A stretch of DNA of 64,000 bases from Bufo bufo. Its lineage: Eukaryota; Chordata; Amphibia; Anura; Bufonidae. The stretch spans positions 40,003,114-40,067,113 of the forward strand of contig NC_053392.1 of NCBI RefSeq assembly GCF_905171765.1, in the 5' to 3' direction. Below are positions 1 to 12,420 of this stretch, piece by piece. How positions within the stretch are numbered: position 1 is the first letter of the stretch; every line of letters starts with the position of its first letter. A program made the position numbers and the translations under genes. A model generated the notes under the pieces. That model saw only the letters and a list, made by a program, of their open reading frames with translations. It did no database searches and was not told the DNA's origin.

Positions 1-586
1 ACATTTTTAATCACGTTTTGGTACAATTTAATATTTTGCATAGATTAAATGTTACGCCCTTATGGCTTAATAAATGTGACTTAAGAGAGCTCTAATTGTC
101 CACGGTGTGATTTACCTGGTGCAGATCATCTGCATATGCTTTGGTCTTGCCCAAAACTAAAAGAATACTGGAGTGTTATTAATAAATTTCTTATTCATAA
201 ACTGAGACTGCAGATTCCTTTTATTAGAATGTTGGATACTGAGTGATCGTTCTATGGTTAAGTACCCATAAATGTAAGAAGATTCTTTTAGGTAGAATAT
301 TGTAGAATATCTGGCTAGACTCCTGATTACTCGGGCCTGGTTTTCACGATATGTTCCAGAGCTGAACATATGGATAAACTTGGCTAATAAGGTAAAAAAA
401 CTATGAAAATATTCTTTATAAGCAAATAAATCTCAAGGGAAATGGACGAAGATATGGGAGGCTTGGAGGTGTTAAATTTGGTGTTAGGTGGTTTATGGGG
501 GAAATAAAGTATAATAATTTCAATTTTTTTTTTGTATAAAAAATGGACCGTATATGTCTTATTCTAATAAAGATAATTTAAAAAAA
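1..586 (+). pseudogene. 3' end of an L1-like LINE (truncated by window edge)
   Basis: Positions 91-246 translate to a short piece with a C-x2-C...H...C pattern (CPRC, then HLHMLWSC, then PKLKEYW). This matches the zinc-knuckle region at the C-terminus of L1-type ORF2 proteins. The frame is broken just upstream: positions 53-91 read in a different frame, with a stop at 82-84. A TGA at 244-246 ends it, so this is a decayed copy. The non-coding tail has a T-run near 520 and AATAAA-like signals, and ends in an A-rich tract near 575-586, as expected for a LINE 3' end. The 5' part lies outside the window. No protein could be made from it. L1-like assignment is by motif only. Confidence 0.7.
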
Positions 587-659
587 TGGAGTTGAAGCAC
601 ACATCTGTGTCTTACCTGTAGCTAATTACTCCTGAGAAAGTGGGAGGAACATTTATTTT

Positions 660-735
660 AAAATGTGTGTTACATTGTACCATTGTGCTATGAAAAAGGA
701 CACGATGTGTGCCCAAAATGCGAAAGCATTGTTCA
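660..735 (+). other. Decayed Penelope-like/hammerhead-like hairpin
   Basis: Around 690-722 there is a hairpin (GGACAC pairing with GTGTGCC) followed by AAAATGCG. This resembles the 'stem II - GAAA - CGCG' core that ends many amphibian Penelope-like elements, with decayed core bases. No protein-coding remnant is visible nearby. Similar cores occur near 13.73, 14.72, 19.06 and 32.03 kb. The identification is an inference from a short motif. Confidence 0.3.
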
Positions 736-839
736 GACCTTTTTGGCTACTTGTACGGGTTTGGATTTACGTACAGTATGTTTGAATAAAGCCATAATTT
801 TGGGATCTTCAAAAAAAATAAAAAATTGGGTTTACATGA

Positions 840-1926
840 GGCTCTGGCTGAGCCACTCAAGGACATTCACAGAGTTGTCCCTCAGCCGCTCCTGTGTTGG
901 CTTGGCTGTGTTTTTAGGGTCATTGTCTTGTTTAAAGGTAAACCTTCAGCTTAGTCTGAGGTCTAGAATTCTTGGGTTTTCATTAAGAATATGCCTTTAC
1001 TTTCCTCCATTCATCTGTCCCTCAACCCTAAGCAGTGTCTCTCCCCCCAGCATGATGCTGCCACCACCATGCTTCACTGTAGGGATGATATTGGGCAGGT
1101 GATGAACAGGGCCTGGTTTCCTCCAGACATGACACTTAGACTCAAGATAAAAAGTTCAGTCCTGGTTTCATCAGACCAGAGAATCTTGTTTTTCAAAGTC
1201 TGAGAGTCCTTTAGAAGCTTTTTTGCAAACTCCAGGCGATCTTGATGTGTCTTTTTTTTTTTAGGAGAAGCTTCTTTCTAGCCACTCTGCCATAAAGCCT
1301 AGATTGGTGGAGCGCTGCAGTGATGGTTGACCTTCTGGAAGTTTCTTCCATCTACACACAGGATCTTTGGAGCTCAGCCATAGTGACCATTGGGCTATTG
1401 GTCACTTCTCTTAACAAGGTCCTTCTCCTCCAATTGCTTAGTTTAGTGGGGCAGCCAGCTCTAGGAAGAGTCCTATTTGTTCCGAACTTCTTACAATTAA
1501 GAATTATGGAGGCCACTGTGCTCTTGGGAACTATCAGTGTAGCAGATATCTTTTGTACCCTTCTCCAGATCTGTGCCTCCACATAATCCTGTCTCTACAG
1601 GCAATTCTTTCCTCCTCTTAGCTTGGTTTTTGCTCTGATCTGCATTGTCAGCTGTGAGACCTTATGTAGACAGAGATGTGTCTTTCCAAATCATGTCCAA
1701 TCCACTGAATTTATCACAGGTGGCTCTAATAAAGGTGTAGAAGCATCTGAAAGATGTTCAAGAGAAAATGGAGGCCCCAATAAATTAGCCCAAATTCCTA
1801 AAATTCTGTTTTCACTTTGTTATTATGGGATATTGAGTGCAGAATTATGGGGACATTTTTTACCCAAGGCCGCAATATAATAAACTGTAAAAAACGTGAG
1901 TCTGAAGACTTTCCAAATGCATTGTA
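840..1926 (-). pseudogene. Decayed Tc1-like DNA transposon
   Basis: On the minus strand, 1582-1352 encodes a piece typical of the N-terminal DNA-binding half of Tc1 transposases: a KSTVASIIL helix-turn-helix stretch, then a TLPRAG linker and LSNWRRRTLL. Further along the same strand, about 1100-1030 matches the '[11 protein letters not shown]' core region in degraded form. Frames are broken between pieces, so no transposase can be made. The right end (about 1870-1926) resembles the terminal inverted repeat of common Tc1 families. I could not find the matching left terminus, so that end is truncated or lost. It differs from the two closely related DD37E copies at 55.0 and 60.5 kb and is clearly older. 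Confidence 0.75.
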
Positions 1927-2284
1927 TTACTTCTGATGTACTTATCATGGCAAACGTTTCCTTCTCATTTTTAAGAACAACTGGCCATTGATATCTGCTG
2001 AAAGTCAGACCTGACGTGGAACAGACAGTGAGATCAGCCTGGAAGCTATAAGGCAGGAGCAGGGACTGATTAGTGGTCTTACTGTAAGTCAAATCAGCTG
2101 GCTTCAGTTACATCTGACAGAGGAATCTGTTTCTCTTCACTGCTGTTCATTTCCGTGTATAATTAGTTAAATATGGACCTGTCTGCTCTTGGTTTTCTTT
2201 GGATCTTCTTAGCCAAACCTCCTGTCTTACAGTATATGGGTACATTATTGTCTCAAAACACATCAGCATATACATACAGTCTTA
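1927..2284. other. No recognised feature
   Basis: Single-copy-looking sequence. I see no motif, repeat or convincing coding region. Confidence 0.4.
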
Positions 2285-2575
2285 GGTTCTATTGACACGT
2301 CTATAGTGTATTGGGGATCTGCAATACACCCGGCCGCCACCCCCATAGAACTGCCTATTCTTGTCCGCAATTACGGACAAGAATAGGACATGTTCTTTTT
2401 TTTCCCAGAGCCGCAGACCGGAAGATCGGGGGCGCGCTCCGGAAATACAGATGCGGACAGCACACTGTGTTGTGTCCGCATCCATTCCTGCCCCATAGAG
2501 AATGAATGGGTCCACACCCATTCCGCAATTTGCGGAACGGATGCGGACCCTTTCTACGGACATGTGAATGGACCC
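2285..2575. mobile_element. PIF/Harbinger-type MITE (291 bp)
   Basis: The ends are inverted: the left reads GGTTCTATTGACACGTC and the right, read inward, GGGTCCATTCACATGTCC. TTA flanks both sides (2282-2284 and 2576-2578), fitting the 3-bp TWA duplication of PIF/Harbinger elements. Several internal short palindromes are present around 2362-2385 and 2530-2540. There is no coding capacity. The copy at 21552-21838 has related ends. Confidence 0.6.
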
Positions 2576-2829
2576 TTATTTAGATGGCTATGATGCAACC
2601 TTGACCCCCTCAAGGTTCACACAGGCTGACCTGAGATCACCATAGATCCCGAAGTCCAGTCTACTAGATCGGTCCTGGTAATAGGATTGTAAAGAAATGA
2701 GACCTAAAACTATCCACAAACATAGCAATATAGCGCAGTACCTCAGCACGGCTGCTACACAGTGGGTGGAACCTTCTGCATCCAGCTCTGCATTCTTGGT
2801 ATAGATCTCGGCACTGGCGAACAGCTGAT

Positions 2830-2931
2830 CAATGGTGGTGCCAGGGGTCGGATCCTCACCCATTCGATATTTAGGACCACTCCTTAGGATAGGCCATCGA
2901 TATTTAAGCATTGGAAAACCCCTTTAAGTGG
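2830..2931. mobile_element. Partial TTAA-type palindromic MITE
   Basis: Contains CCTTAGGATAGGCCATCGATAT and ends in AACCCCTTTAA. This is half of the same MITE family seen complete at 54028-54289 and in fragments near 22.29, 39.74 and 58.59 kb. Only one end is present. Confidence 0.5.
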
Positions 2932-3753
2932 AGGCTTATCATCCCTGAAAACAAAAGATTGAGGTACATTGAAGTCCAACTGGAGTACATGCAATTTGCT
3001 GTACGGACAACATGTGGCTCTTAGAGAGTCAACCATCTCTCAGTTTTGATGCCTTATGAGCTTTATTTTTTTATTTCTAACATCTTAAAAAAAAAAAAAA
3101 AACAATTGAAGACGCTGAAGTTACTTGAAGCTTTATTTTTACACAGTGCTGGATGTTATGATAGGGTAAATGTGTTTGGCACAGGCAACCTTGACACAGA
3201 AGACAAGACCTTTGATGTGGTGAACTTAGTTTCAAGAGCATCCTGTGGCGGCTGCCTGCTGGGACATTCAGACATCTCCGTGAATCTTACACCTTCCTGG
3301 CAAGCAATAATAAACATATATCAGATCCTTTTCCATCTCAGCCCCAGGTTCTTAAGAGCTCAGTATCCAGAACAACCTAGGGGCAATCACTGATCTGTTC
3401 AAAGCAGACATTTTGTGAACCACTGGGTTACGTCCAGTTCTCTCAAGTATGAAAATTACAGCAGGAGGAATTTCTAATACAATAACATATATTGTGGTCC
3501 AACGTATACAGTATAGTCCTAGAGGAGCAATGAGGGAACAGTGGAAATGATTGCAGACTATAATTCTTTGCTTTTTTGACCATTCATAATGAAAAAATTA
3601 ATATGAGCTCTATAGGTTAATTCCACTCACGACCGATCTGACCATGACTGCTAGAGTAATTATACCTTTGTTACATGCTAAAGGCATTTTCATAGGTTTT
3701 GTGTTCTGAAGAAAGAAAATATTAGTACACAAGCACTGACTCCTATAAAGATG
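2932..3753. other. No recognised feature
   Basis: No repeat or coding match recognised. The 115-codon open stretch at 3046-3393 (+) begins next to an A-run, has no recognisable domain, and is probably chance. Confidence 0.4.
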
Positions 3754-4700
3754 CTCCTATGTGCAATAATATAACTACTATAATACAGCTCCTATGTACA
3801 AGAATATAACTACTATAATACTGCTCCTATGTACAGGAATATAACTACTGTAATACTGCTCCTGTGTACAAGAATATTACTACTATAATACTGCCCCCTA
3901 TGTACAAGAATATAACCACTATAATACTGCCTCCTATGTACAAGAATATAACTACTATAATACAGCTCCTATGTACAAGAATATAACTACTATAATACTG
4001 CTCCTATGTACAAGAATATAACTACTTTAATACTGTTCCTATGTACAAGAATATAACTACTATAATACTGCTCCTATGTACAAGAATATAACTACTTTAA
4101 TACTGCCCCCTATGTACAAGAATATAACTACTATAATACTGCTCCTATGTGCAAGAATATAACTACTATAATACTGCCTCCTATGTGCAAGAATATAACT
4201 ACTATAATACTGCCTCCTATGTACAAGAATATAACTACTATAATACTACCTCCTATGTACAAGAATATAACTACTATAATACTGCTCCTATGTGCAAGAA
4301 TATAACTACTATAATACTGCTCCTATGTACAAGAATATAACTACTATAATACTGCTCCTATGTACAAGAATATAACTACTATAATACTGCCTCCTATGTA
4401 CAAGAATATAACTACTATAATACTGCTCCTATGTACAAGAATACAACTACTATAATATTGCTCCTATGTACAAGAATATAACTACTATAATACTGCCTCC
4501 TATGTACAAGAATATAACTACTATAATACTGCTCCTATGTACAATAATATAATTACTATTATACTGCTCCTATGTACAAGAATATAACTACTATAATACT
4601 GCCTCCTATGTACAAGAATATAAATACTATAATACTGCTCCTATGTACAAAAATATAACTACTATATTACTGCTCCTATGTACAAGAATATAACTACTAT
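3754..4700 (+). repeat. 35/36-bp minisatellite array, locus 1a
   Basis: About 27 tandem copies of a unit reading CTCCTATGTACAAGAATATA then ACTACTATAATACTG. The unit is 35 bp, or 36 bp when an extra C gives CCTCCTATG. Most copies differ at one to three positions. The array is interrupted at 4701 by a LINE fragment and resumes at 4994. Runs of open frame here are an artefact of units in multiples of three. Confidence 0.97.
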
Positions 4701-4993
4701 GGTCGCCCTGGAAGACATATAGGAAGTTCCCCTGACGGAGTTGGGGAAAACTCCCCTACCCCCCCCCCCCTTTCCTTTCCCTTCCTTTCCCTCTCTTTTC
4801 CTCTTATTTGTGTTATATTAGATTTTTATTGTCTGTCACATTTGATGTATCATTTTGTACAACATGTGTTGCACTGACATGCATTTGTGGTCACTTCCAT
4901 GACCGATTTGTGACTATGCCTTGCCAGTGATGCTACGATGGTTTGTGATCGATTGATATGCCTTACTTACTTTGAATAAAAATAAATTTGGTT
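4701..4993 (+). mobile_element. 5'-truncated LINE 3' end inserted in the minisatellite
   Basis: A 293-bp non-minisatellite insert. It has a pyrimidine-rich stretch (C-run near 4760, then CCTTTCC repeats) and ends in TTTGAATAAAAATAAATTTGGTT, an AATAAA-bearing 3' tail. The 17 bp AAGAATATAACTACTAT precede it (4684-4700) and follow it (4994-5010). That is a target-site duplication taken from the minisatellite unit, of the length expected for target-primed reverse transcription. The layout resembles L1-type 3' UTRs. No coding remnant is certain. Confidence 0.75.
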
Positions 4994-6742
4994 AAGAATA
5001 TAACTACTATAATACTGCTCCTATGTACAAGAATATAACTACTATAATACTGCTCCTATGTACAAGAATATAACTACTTTAGTACTGCTCCTATGTACGA
5101 GAAAATGACTACTATAGTACTGCCTCCTATGTACAAGAATATAATTACTATAATACTGCTCCTATGTACAAGAATATAGCTACTATAATACTGCTCCTAT
5201 GTACACGAATATAACTGCTATAATACTGCTCCTATGTACAAGAATATAACTACTATAATACTGCTCCTATGTACAAGAATATAACTACTATAATACTGCC
5301 TCCTATGTACAATATTATAACTACTATAATACTGCCTCCTATGTACAAGAATATAACTACTATAATACTGCTCCTATGTACAAGAATATAACTACTATAA
5401 TACTGCCTCCTATGTACAAGAATATAAATACTTTAATACTGCTCCTATGTACAAGAATATAACTACTATAATACTGCCTCCTATGTACAAGAATATAACT
5501 ACTATAATACTGCTCCTATGTACAAGAATATAACTACTATAATACTGCCTCCTATGTACAAGAATATAACTACTATAATACTGCTCCTATGTACAAGAAT
5601 ATAACTACTATAATTCTGCTCCTATGTACAAGAATATAACTACTATAATCCTGCTTCTATGTACAAGAATATAACTACTATAATACTGCTCCTATGTACA
5701 AGAATATAACTACTATAATACTGCTCCTATGTACAAGAATATAACTACTATAAGACTGCTCCTATGTACAAGAATATAATTACTATAATACTGCTCATAT
5801 GTACAAGAATATAGCTACTATAATTCTGCTCCTATGTACAAGAATATAACTGCTATAATACTGCTCCTATGTACAAGAACATAACTACTATAATACTGCT
5901 CCTATGTACAAGAATATAACTACTATAATACTGCCTCCTATGTACAATATTATAACTACTATAATACTTCCTCCTATGTACAAGAATATAACTACTATAA
6001 TACTGCTCCTATGTACAAGAATATAACTACTATAATACTGCCTCCTATGTACAAGAATATAACTACTATAATACTGCTCCTATGTACAAGAATATAACTA
6101 CTATAATACTGCCTCCTATGTACAAGAATATAACTACTATAATACTGCTCCTATGTACAAGAATATAACTACTATAATACTGCCTCATATGTACAAGAAT
6201 ATAACTACTATAATACTGCTCCTATGTACAAGAACATAACTACTATAATACTGCTCCTATGTACAAGAATATAACTACTATAATCCTGCTTCTATGTACA
6301 AGAATATAACTACTATAATACTGCTCCTATGTACAAGAATATAACTCCTATAATCCTGCTTCTATGTACAAGAATATAACTACTATAATCCTGCTTCTAT
6401 GTACAAGAATATAACTACTATAATACTGCTCCTATGTACAAGAATATAACTACTATAATACTGCTCCTATGTACAAGAATATAACTACTATAATACTGCC
6501 TCCTATGTACAAGAATATAACTACTATAATACTGCTTCTATGTACAAGAATATAACTACTATAATACTGCTCCTATGTACAAGAATATAACTGCTATAAT
6601 ACTGCTCCTATGTACAAGAATATAACTACTATAATACTGCTCCTATGTACAAGAATATAACTACTATAATACTGCTCCTATGTACAAGACTATAACTACT
6701 ATAATACTGCCTCCTATGTACAAGAATATAACTACTATAATG
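4994..6742 (+). repeat. 35/36-bp minisatellite array, locus 1b
   Basis: About 49 further copies of the same unit in the same orientation. Variant units recur at a distance: the TACAATATTATAAC variant appears near 5310 and again near 5946. This suggests amplification of blocks of several hundred bases rather than of single units. The array stops abruptly at 6742, where the 3' tail of a LINE on the minus strand begins. Confidence 0.97.
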
Positions 6743-7611
6743 ATCTTTTTATTTAAAATCAGGCAACAAAATATTACAATATATTTACAATAAAAATCTT
6801 AGAAAATTAATAATATAAATTTACATCACTTTGATAGTAAACAACACAACACATTATACAAATGCTGACACATGGATGTTCCTCCAGTACATGTTATTGC
6901 GGTTATTTTTTATGTCTTTCTTATATATCATCGTCAAACTTTCCAGGATATTATATAAGATTTTATCACAGGTCAGGAGCTCTCTGTTGATGACCAGGCA
7001 GCACCGCGCACACCACAGATGGTACATGGTCACCACATTCACTACATACCAGGAACTTCTGCTGTATTGTCTGAGATCTGGGGGGAAGTCTCCATACAAG
7101 AGCTGATTATACGGCTGCCCTACTAGATGTGGTAACTGAAGGGACAGTGACACGGCCTCCCATACCTGGACACTGAACGGACAGTCCAGCAGAAGATGCT
7201 CCATGGTCTCCAGTACCTGACGGCATTGCTCTCTAGGGCAGGATCTGTCTGGTACATTTCTACACTTTAGATTGTCCCTGACATACATTTTACCATGAAA
7301 TGCCAGCCATGACATGTCCTTCATGTGAGCTGGGACTCTGGGGTCCTCCAGGACTTTCACAGCTTGTTTTACATCTAGGTTCGGGGTGTTCCTCAGCTGG
7401 ATATGGGCACTAAACTGAGACAACAGCAGGTTCTTATACATCTCTTTCCTACTGATCTGCTTTACCTCACCATATACGTTTTTCCATTTAATGATCTTAC
7501 TAATTACATGTACCGCGTACCAGGAAACATTATTCTTAATGCGCCCTGATATCCTCTTAATGGGGTCACCTACCGACCACACAGAGACAAAATGCTGGAT
7601 CTGGTTCTTAA
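6743..7611 (-). pseudogene. LINE (Tx1-like) ORF2 C-terminal part, segment 2
   Basis: The minus-strand open frame from 7611 to 6854 encodes the C-terminal part of a LINE ORF2. It has a zinc-knuckle-like CPREQC ... HLLLDC pattern followed by SVQVWEAV, near the end of such proteins. The 3' UTR ends at 6743 against the minisatellite with a short A-rich tail. The 5.26-kb TTAA element separates it from its upstream part at 12874-13199. Joining the two across one TTAA keeps the frame open for 355 codons (reading SLF, then KNQIQHF). The element is 5'-truncated, since the endonuclease and most of the reverse transcriptase are absent. Tx1-like rather than L1 is inferred from the style of the C-terminal motif. 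Confidence 0.8.
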
Positions 7612-7979
7612 CCGCCTCCGGACCGCCTAACGCAGGATCGCGTTCCGGAGGCGGCAGCCCTGCGCACAGTCACGCATATACGCGTCATCTCGCAGGCGCG
7701 CCAGTTCACAGGATCGGAAGGTAAGCGAGTGGATCTCCAGCCTGCCAGCGGCGATCGTTCGCTGGCAGGCTGGAGATGTGATTTTTTTTAACCCCTAACA
7801 GGTATATTAGATGCTGTTTTGATAACAGCGTCTAATATACCTGCTACCTGGTCCTCTGGTGGTCCCTTTTGTGGTCCCTTTTGTTTGGATCGACCACCAG
7901 AGGACACAGGCAGCTCAGTAAAGTAGCACCAAACACCACTACACTACACCCCCCCTGTCACTTATTAACCCCTTATTCA

Positions 7980-10412
7980 CCCTTGATCACCCCTGATCAC
8001 CCCATATAGACTCCCTGATCACCCCCCTGTCATTGATCACCCCCCTGTCATTGATCACCCCCTTGTAAGGCTCCATTCAGAAGTCCGTATGATTTTTACG
8101 GATCCACTGATACATGGATCGGATCCGCAAAACACATACGGACGTCTGAATGGAGCCTTACAGGGGGGTGATCAATGACGGGGGTGATCACCCCATATAG
8201 ACTCCCTGATCACCCCCCTGTCATTGATCACCCCCCTATCATTGATCACCCCCCTGTAAGGCTGCATTCAGAAGTCCGTATGTTTTTTGCAGATCCACGG
8301 ATACATGGATCGGATCCGCAAAACACATAGAGACGTCTGAATGGAGCCTTACAAGGGGGTGATCACCCCATATAGACTTCCTGATCACCCCCCTGTCATT
8401 GATCACCCCCCTGTAAGGCTCCATTCAGATGTCCGTATGTTTTTTACGGATCCACGGATACATGGATCGGATCCGCAAAACACATACGGACATCTGAATG
8501 GAGCCTTATAGGGGGGTGATCAATGACAGGGGGGTGATCACTTCATATAGACTCCCTGATCACCCCCCTGTCTGTCACGAGGGTATCGAGAACCACGCCT
8601 GACTCCGTTATACCCGGGGTCAGGAAGTCGCAGCGGTTGGCTGCACGCTCTATTTAAGATAGGCCTGTTTTCCTTATGGTAGCTTTCTGGGTTTGCTTTG
8701 CAAACCCTTTTGGCTCACTCAGGGATCCGTAGCTCCTTCTCCTCAGCTGTTCCTTGTCCAGCACTCTCAGACCACCTTATATTCCTCTCTCACACTTCTC
8801 TAGTTGCCAGAGATAGAGCTTCCTGCCTGGACATCTATTCTGACCTTCTGGAGCTGTGTTGCTGCGTTCGCTGGTAGTTGGTCCAGAACGCTACCCTCCG
8901 GATCCCTGTTGGACCTTTTTGGTCTATTGTGGTCGCCCACCTGGGTGTATGTGTTTGTCTGTTTTGTCTGTCCTCTCCCTGGTGTTTCCCTCTTAGTGAT
9001 AGTGGTGCGGACTAGCGATCCCACCGGCCTGTTCACTATCTAGTGCTCATATTAGGGAAAGCCAGGGTTTAGGCACGTGATCGCCGCACGGGTGAGGAAC
9101 CCGTCTAGGGACGTCAGGGCAGTTAGGTGCCAGCCACAAGGTGAGTTAGGGGTCACCACCTTTCCCTCTCCCTTGGGCAGGGCTTTCCCTGTTTTCCTCC
9201 CTGTGCGTGTCGTCGGTCATTACACTGTCATTGATCACCCCCCTGTCATTGATCACCCCCCTGTAAGGCTGCATTCAGATGTCCGTATGTTTTTTACGGA
9301 TCCATGGATACATGGATCGGATCCGCAAAACACATACGGACATCTGAATGGAGCCTTATAGGGGGGTGATCAATGACAGGGGGGTGATCACCCCATATAG
9401 ACTCCCTGATAACCCCCCTGTCATTGATCACCCCCCTGTAAGGCTGCATTCAGATGTCCGTATGTTTTTTACGGATCCACGGATACATGGATCGGATCCG
9501 CAAAACACATACGGACATCTGAATGGAGCCTTATAGGGGGGTGATTAATGACAGGGGGTGATCACCCCATATAGATTCTCTGATCACCCCCCTGTCATTG
9601 ATCACCCCCGTGTCATTGATCACCCCCCTGTCATTGATCACCCCCCTGTAAGGCTGCATTCAGATGTCCGTATGTTTTTTACGGATCCACGGATACATGG
9701 ATCGGATCCGAAAAACACATACGGACATTTGAATGGAGCCTTATAGGGGGGTGATCAATGACAGGGGGGTGATCACCCCATATAGACTCCCTGATCACCC
9801 CCCTGTCATTGATCACCCCCCTGTCATTGATCACCCCCCTGTAAGGCTGCATTCAGATGTCCGTATGTTTTTTACGGATCCACGGATACATGGATCGGAT
9901 CCGCAAAACACATACGGACATCTGAATGGAGCCTTATAGGGGGGTGATCAATGACAGGGGGGTGATCACCCCATATAGACTCCCTGATCACCCCCCTGTC
10001 ATTGATCACCCCCCCTGTAAGGCTGCATTCAGATGTCCGTATGTTTTTACGGATCCACGGATACATGGATCGGATCCGCAAAACACATACGGACATCTGA
10101 ATGGAGCCTTATAGGGGGGTGATCAATGACAGGGGGGTGATCAGGGAGTCTATATGGGGTGATCACCCCCTTGTCATTGATCACCCCCCTTTAAGGCTGC
10201 ATTCAGATGTCCGTATGTTTTTTACGGATCCACGGATACATGGATCGGATCCGCAAAACACATACGGACATCTGAATGGAGCCTTATAGGGGCGTGATCA
10301 ATGACAGGGGGGTGATCACCTCATATAGACTCCCTGATCACCCCCCTGTCATTGATCACCCCCCTGTCATTGATCACCCCCCTGTCATTGATCACCCCCC
10401 TGTAAGGCTCCA
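7980..10412. repeat. Tandem array of 89-bp palindromes with GATCACCCCCCTGTCATT spacers
   Basis: There are nine full copies of an 89-bp near-perfect palindrome. Three lie left of the solo LTR (8069-8157, 8260-8348 and 8418-8506). Six lie right of it, starting near 9269, 9444, 9654, 9844, 10021 and 10196. A truncated one sits at 10404. Each has arms reading ATTCAGATGTCCGTATG and CATACGGACATCTGAAT around a loop with GGATCC motifs. Each is bounded by TAA on the left and TTA on the right, so the unit looks like a Harbinger-type MITE that was amplified in tandem. Spacers are 70-120 bp of short GATCACCCCCCTGTCATT repeats. One spacer near 10138-10165 is inverted. Confidence 0.85.
8573..9224 (+). mobile_element. 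Solo LTR (652 bp), unknown retroelement family
   Basis: Begins TGTCACGAGGG and ends GGTCATTACA, giving the TG...CA boundaries of an LTR. The 5-bp duplication CTGTC lies directly on each side (8568-8572 and 9225-9229). A TATA-like TCTATTTAAG sits near 8650. No internal coding or second LTR is present, so this is a solo LTR left by recombination. The host sequence continues unchanged on both sides. It could be Ty3/gypsy-like or retrovirus-like; the sequence alone does not decide. Confidence 0.8.
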
Positions 10413-10429
10413 TTCAGAAATTTTTTTGG

Positions 10430-12420
10430 CCCAAGTTAGCGGAATTTTATTTAGTTTTTCTTACAAAGTCTCATATTCCACTAACTTGTGTCAAAAAATA
10501 AAATCTCACATGAACTCACCATACCCCTCACGGAATCCAAATGCGTAAAAAAAAATTGACATTTATATTCCAGACTTCTCACGCTTTAGGGCCCCTAGAA
10601 TGCCAGGGCAGTATAAATACCCCACATGTGACCCCATTTCGGAAAGAAGACACCCCAAGGTATTCCGTGAGGGGCATATTGAGTCCATGAAAGATTGAAA
10701 TTTTTGTCCCAAGTTGGCGGAAAGGGAGACTTTGTGAGAAAAAAAAAATAAAAAATCAATTTACGCTAACTTGTGCCAAAAAAATAAAAATTCTATGAAC
10801 TCGCCATGCCCCTCATTGAATACCTTGGGGTGTCTTCTTTCCAAAATGGGGTCACATGTGGGGTATTTATACTGCCCTGGCATTTTAGGGGCCCTAAAGC
10901 GTGAGAAGAAGTCTAGGATCCAAATGTCTAAAAATGCCCTCCTAAAAGGAATTTGGGCCCCATTGCGCATCTAGGCTGCAAAAAAGTGTCACACATGTGG
11001 TATCGCCGTACTCAGGAGAAGTTGGGCAATGTGTTTTGGGGTGACTTTTTACATATACCCATGCTGGGTGAGAGAAATATCTTGGCAAAAAACAACTTTT
11101 CCCATTTTTTTATACAAAGTTGGCATTTGACCGAGATATTTATCTCACCCAGCATGGGTATATGTAAAATGACACCCCAAAACACATTGCCCAACTTCTC
11201 CTGAGTACGGCAATACCAGATGTGTGACACTTTTTTGCAGCCTAGGTGGGCAAAGGGGCCCACATTCCAAAGAGCACCTTTCGGATTTCACCGGCCATTT
11301 TTTTTACAGATTTTGATTTCAAACTACTTCTCACGCATTCGGGCCCCTAAAATGCCAGGGCAGTATAACTACCCCACAAGTGACCCCATTTTGGAAAGAA
11401 GACACCCCCAGGTATTTCGTGCTGGGCATAGTGAGTTCATGGAAGTTTTTATTTTTTGTCACAAGTTAGTGGAATATGAGACTTTGTAAGAAAAAAAAAT
11501 TAAAAAATCATCATTTTCCGCTAACTTGTGACAAAAAATAAAAAATTGGAGGAACTCGCCATGCCCCTCACGGAATACCTTGGGGTGTCTTCTTTCCAAA
11601 ATGGGGTCACTTGTGGGGTAGTTATACTGCCCTGGCATTCTAAGGGCCCTAATGTGTGGTAAGTAGTTTGAAATAAGAATCTGTAAAAAATGGCCGGTGA
11701 AATCCTAAAGGTGCTCTTTGGAATGTGGGCCCCTTTGCCCACCTAGGCTGCAAAAAAGTGTCACACATGTGGTATCGCCGTACTCAGGAGAAGTTGGGCA
11801 ATGTGTTTTGGGGTGTCATTTTACATATACCCATGCTGGGTGAGATAAATATCTTGGTCAAATGCCAACTTTGTATAAAAAAATTGGAAAAGTTGTCTTT
11901 TGCCAAGATATTTCTCTCACACAGCATGGGTATATGTAAAATGACACCCCAAAACACATTGCCCAATTTCTCCTGAGTACAGCAATACCACATGTGTGAC
12001 ACTTTTTTGCAGCCTAGGTGGGCAAAGGGGCCCACATTCCAAAGCGCACCTTTCGGATTTCACCGGCCATTTTTTACAGATTTTGATTTCAAACTACTTC
12101 GCACGCATTTGGGCCCCTAAAATGCCAGGGCAGTATAACTACCCCACAAGTGACCCCATTTTGGAAAGAAGACACCCCAAGGTATTTCGTGATGGGCATA
12201 GTGAGTTCATGGAAGTTTTTATTTTTTGTCACAAGTTAGTGGAATATGAGACTTTGTAAGAAAAAAAAAAAATCATCATTTTCCGCTAACTTGTGACAAA
12301 AAATAAAAAGTTCTATGAACTCACTATGCCCATCAGCGAATACCTTAGGGTGTCTACTTTCCGAAATGGGGTCATTTGTGGGGTGTTTGTACTGTCTGGC
12401 CATTGTAGAACCTCAGGAAT
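10430..12420. repeat. Ladder of alternating inverted repeats (~385-bp arms)
   Basis: The same block, with landmarks GTGACCCCATTTTGGAAAGA, GGGCCCCTAAAATGCCAGG and ACATATACCCATGCTGGG, recurs in alternating orientation. Symmetry centres fall near 10745, 11105, 11500, 11885 and 12270. Adjacent arms are close to identical over hundreds of bases. The left-most part (10430-10550) is a smaller, degenerate repeat of the same motif. There is no coding potential. This is the body of the TTAA element. Confidence 0.85.

Noticed and set aside
4149..4340. Open frame with repeated QEYNYYNTASYV residues
   Set aside because: Produced by the 36-bp minisatellite unit (a multiple of three); the frame breaks whenever a 35-bp unit occurs.
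3754..6742. CRISPR-like repeat array
   Set aside because: Units are contiguous with no unique spacers, and the whole context is a vertebrate repeat landscape.
9077..10548. Serial ~62-residue open frames with VIDHPPVRLHSDVRMF
   Set aside because: Generated by the tandem palindromes at 8069-10410; they recur on both strands and are not a protein family.
10953..12035. 83-residue frames MGPFAHLGCKKVSHMWY... on both strands
   Set aside because: Mirror reading of the inverted ladder; same sequence on opposite strands, no codon bias or domain.
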